Assembly (NCBI RefSeq): GCF_008728515.1 | Contig: NC_044996.1 | Coordinates: 127,091,595-127,155,594 of the forward strand | Length of the DNA stretch: 64,000 bases | Direction: 5' to 3' | Source: Papio anubis | Lineage: Eukaryota > Chordata > Mammalia > Primates > Cercopithecidae | Shown here: one piece after another, positions 63,677 to 64,000 of the stretch | How positions within the stretch are numbered: the first letter of the stretch is position 1 | Layout: each line of letters starts with the position of its first letter | Translations under genes and position numbers: made by a program | Notes under the pieces: model-generated | What the model was told of the DNA's origin: nothing | Database searches by the model: none | Seen by the model: the letters and a program-made list of their open reading frames with translations, nothing else

Positions 63677-63975
63677 TTTTTTTTTTTTTTTAAAGACAGG
63701 GTCTTGCCCATGCTGGAATGCAGTGGCCAATCATAGCTCACTGCAGCCTTGAACTCCTGGCTCAAGCGATCCTCCTGCCTCAGCCTCCTCAGTAGCTGGG
63801 ACTGAAGGCATGCACCACTACATCCAGCTAATTTTTAAATTTTTTTGCACAATTGGGGGGGTGGGCCTCGCTATGTTGCCCAGACTGGTCTCGCACTCCT
63901 GAGTTCAAGCAATCCTCCTGACTTGGCCCCCCGAAGAGCTGGGATTACAGGTGTGAGCCATCACTCCTGGTCTGC
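63677..63975 (-). mobile_element. AluJ, diverged
   Basis: Antisense, T16 run, several small deletions, ends near the window edge. Confidence 0.88.
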
Positions 63976-64000
63976 TTAACTCTCTAAATACTTTACCTAC

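Noticed and set aside
1..64000. Human origin of the window
   Set aside because: The youngest Alus carry cercopithecid-type diagnostic bases with exact target duplications and lack the human AluY pattern.
1..64000. CRISPR arrays, bacterial operons or prokaryotic regulatory sites
   Set aside because: Base composition and repeat content are those of a primate nuclear genome. The regularly recurring sequences are Alus and microsatellites.

Overview
The window is nuclear DNA of an Old World monkey, most likely a macaque, baboon or close relative. Alu and L1 repeats, MIR/L2, MaLR LTRs and an HML-type (HERV-K-like) solo LTR place it in a catarrhine primate. The youngest Alus (14854-15148, 27518-27778, 46892-47200 and the damaged copy at 24688-24985) share a set of variants: a head reading GGTGGCTCAAGCC, GGCCGAGAC, CTGGCTAACACGGTG, AACTAGCCGGGCG and GCTGAGATCCGGCC. 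From memory these mark the cercopithecid AluYR lineage rather than human AluY. The species call is an inference from them.

No complete protein-coding gene can be read here. By hand count there are about 70-75 Alu pieces, roughly a third of the sequence. Almost all long reading frames are Alu translations or G+C-rich frames inside CpG islands. The one convincing gene-control region is a CpG island at about 12010-13225 (weaker to about 13580). It has GC boxes and two CCAAT motifs and sits in a 5.5-kb stretch without any Alu (about 8946-14425). On the minus strand, consensus splice donors leave the island at 12646 or 12581. Short exon-like segments with good splice sites follow leftwards at 11369-11412, 4396-4462, 4078-4122, 3338-3371 and 1228-1275. 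I read this as the 5' end of an unidentified gene transcribed leftwards out of the window. A plus-strand partner from the same island is possible but less supported.

Layout: 1-8950 holds intron-like DNA with an L2 split by two Alus and a full-length Tigger-type DNA transposon, then an Alu-dense block. 8950-14430 is the repeat-poor promoter domain. 14430-37700 is Alu-rich DNA with older L1M, MIR, MER5A, MER20, MLT1 and MLT2 pieces and a diverged local duplication (15725-15912 against 16145-16608). 37735-38723 is a solo HML LTR with a perfect 5-bp target duplication. 39000-51400 contains tandem same-strand Alus, an MLT1 opened by Alus, and a three-level nest (palindromic element, L1M tail, THE1/MST LTR) at 49107-50012. 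51440-52790 is a tandem duplication with an Alu in its second copy. 55841-56390 is a second, isolated CpG-rich block between Alus. 59270-61079 is a broken L1M ORF2 with an L1PA tail and Alus inserted, and 61800-63240 is an antisense L1M fragment.

No tRNA, rRNA, CRISPR array, intact retrotransposon or recognisable processed pseudogene was seen. Repeat names are from memory of family consensus sequences; boundaries are good to roughly 5-20 bases except where target-site duplications are given.
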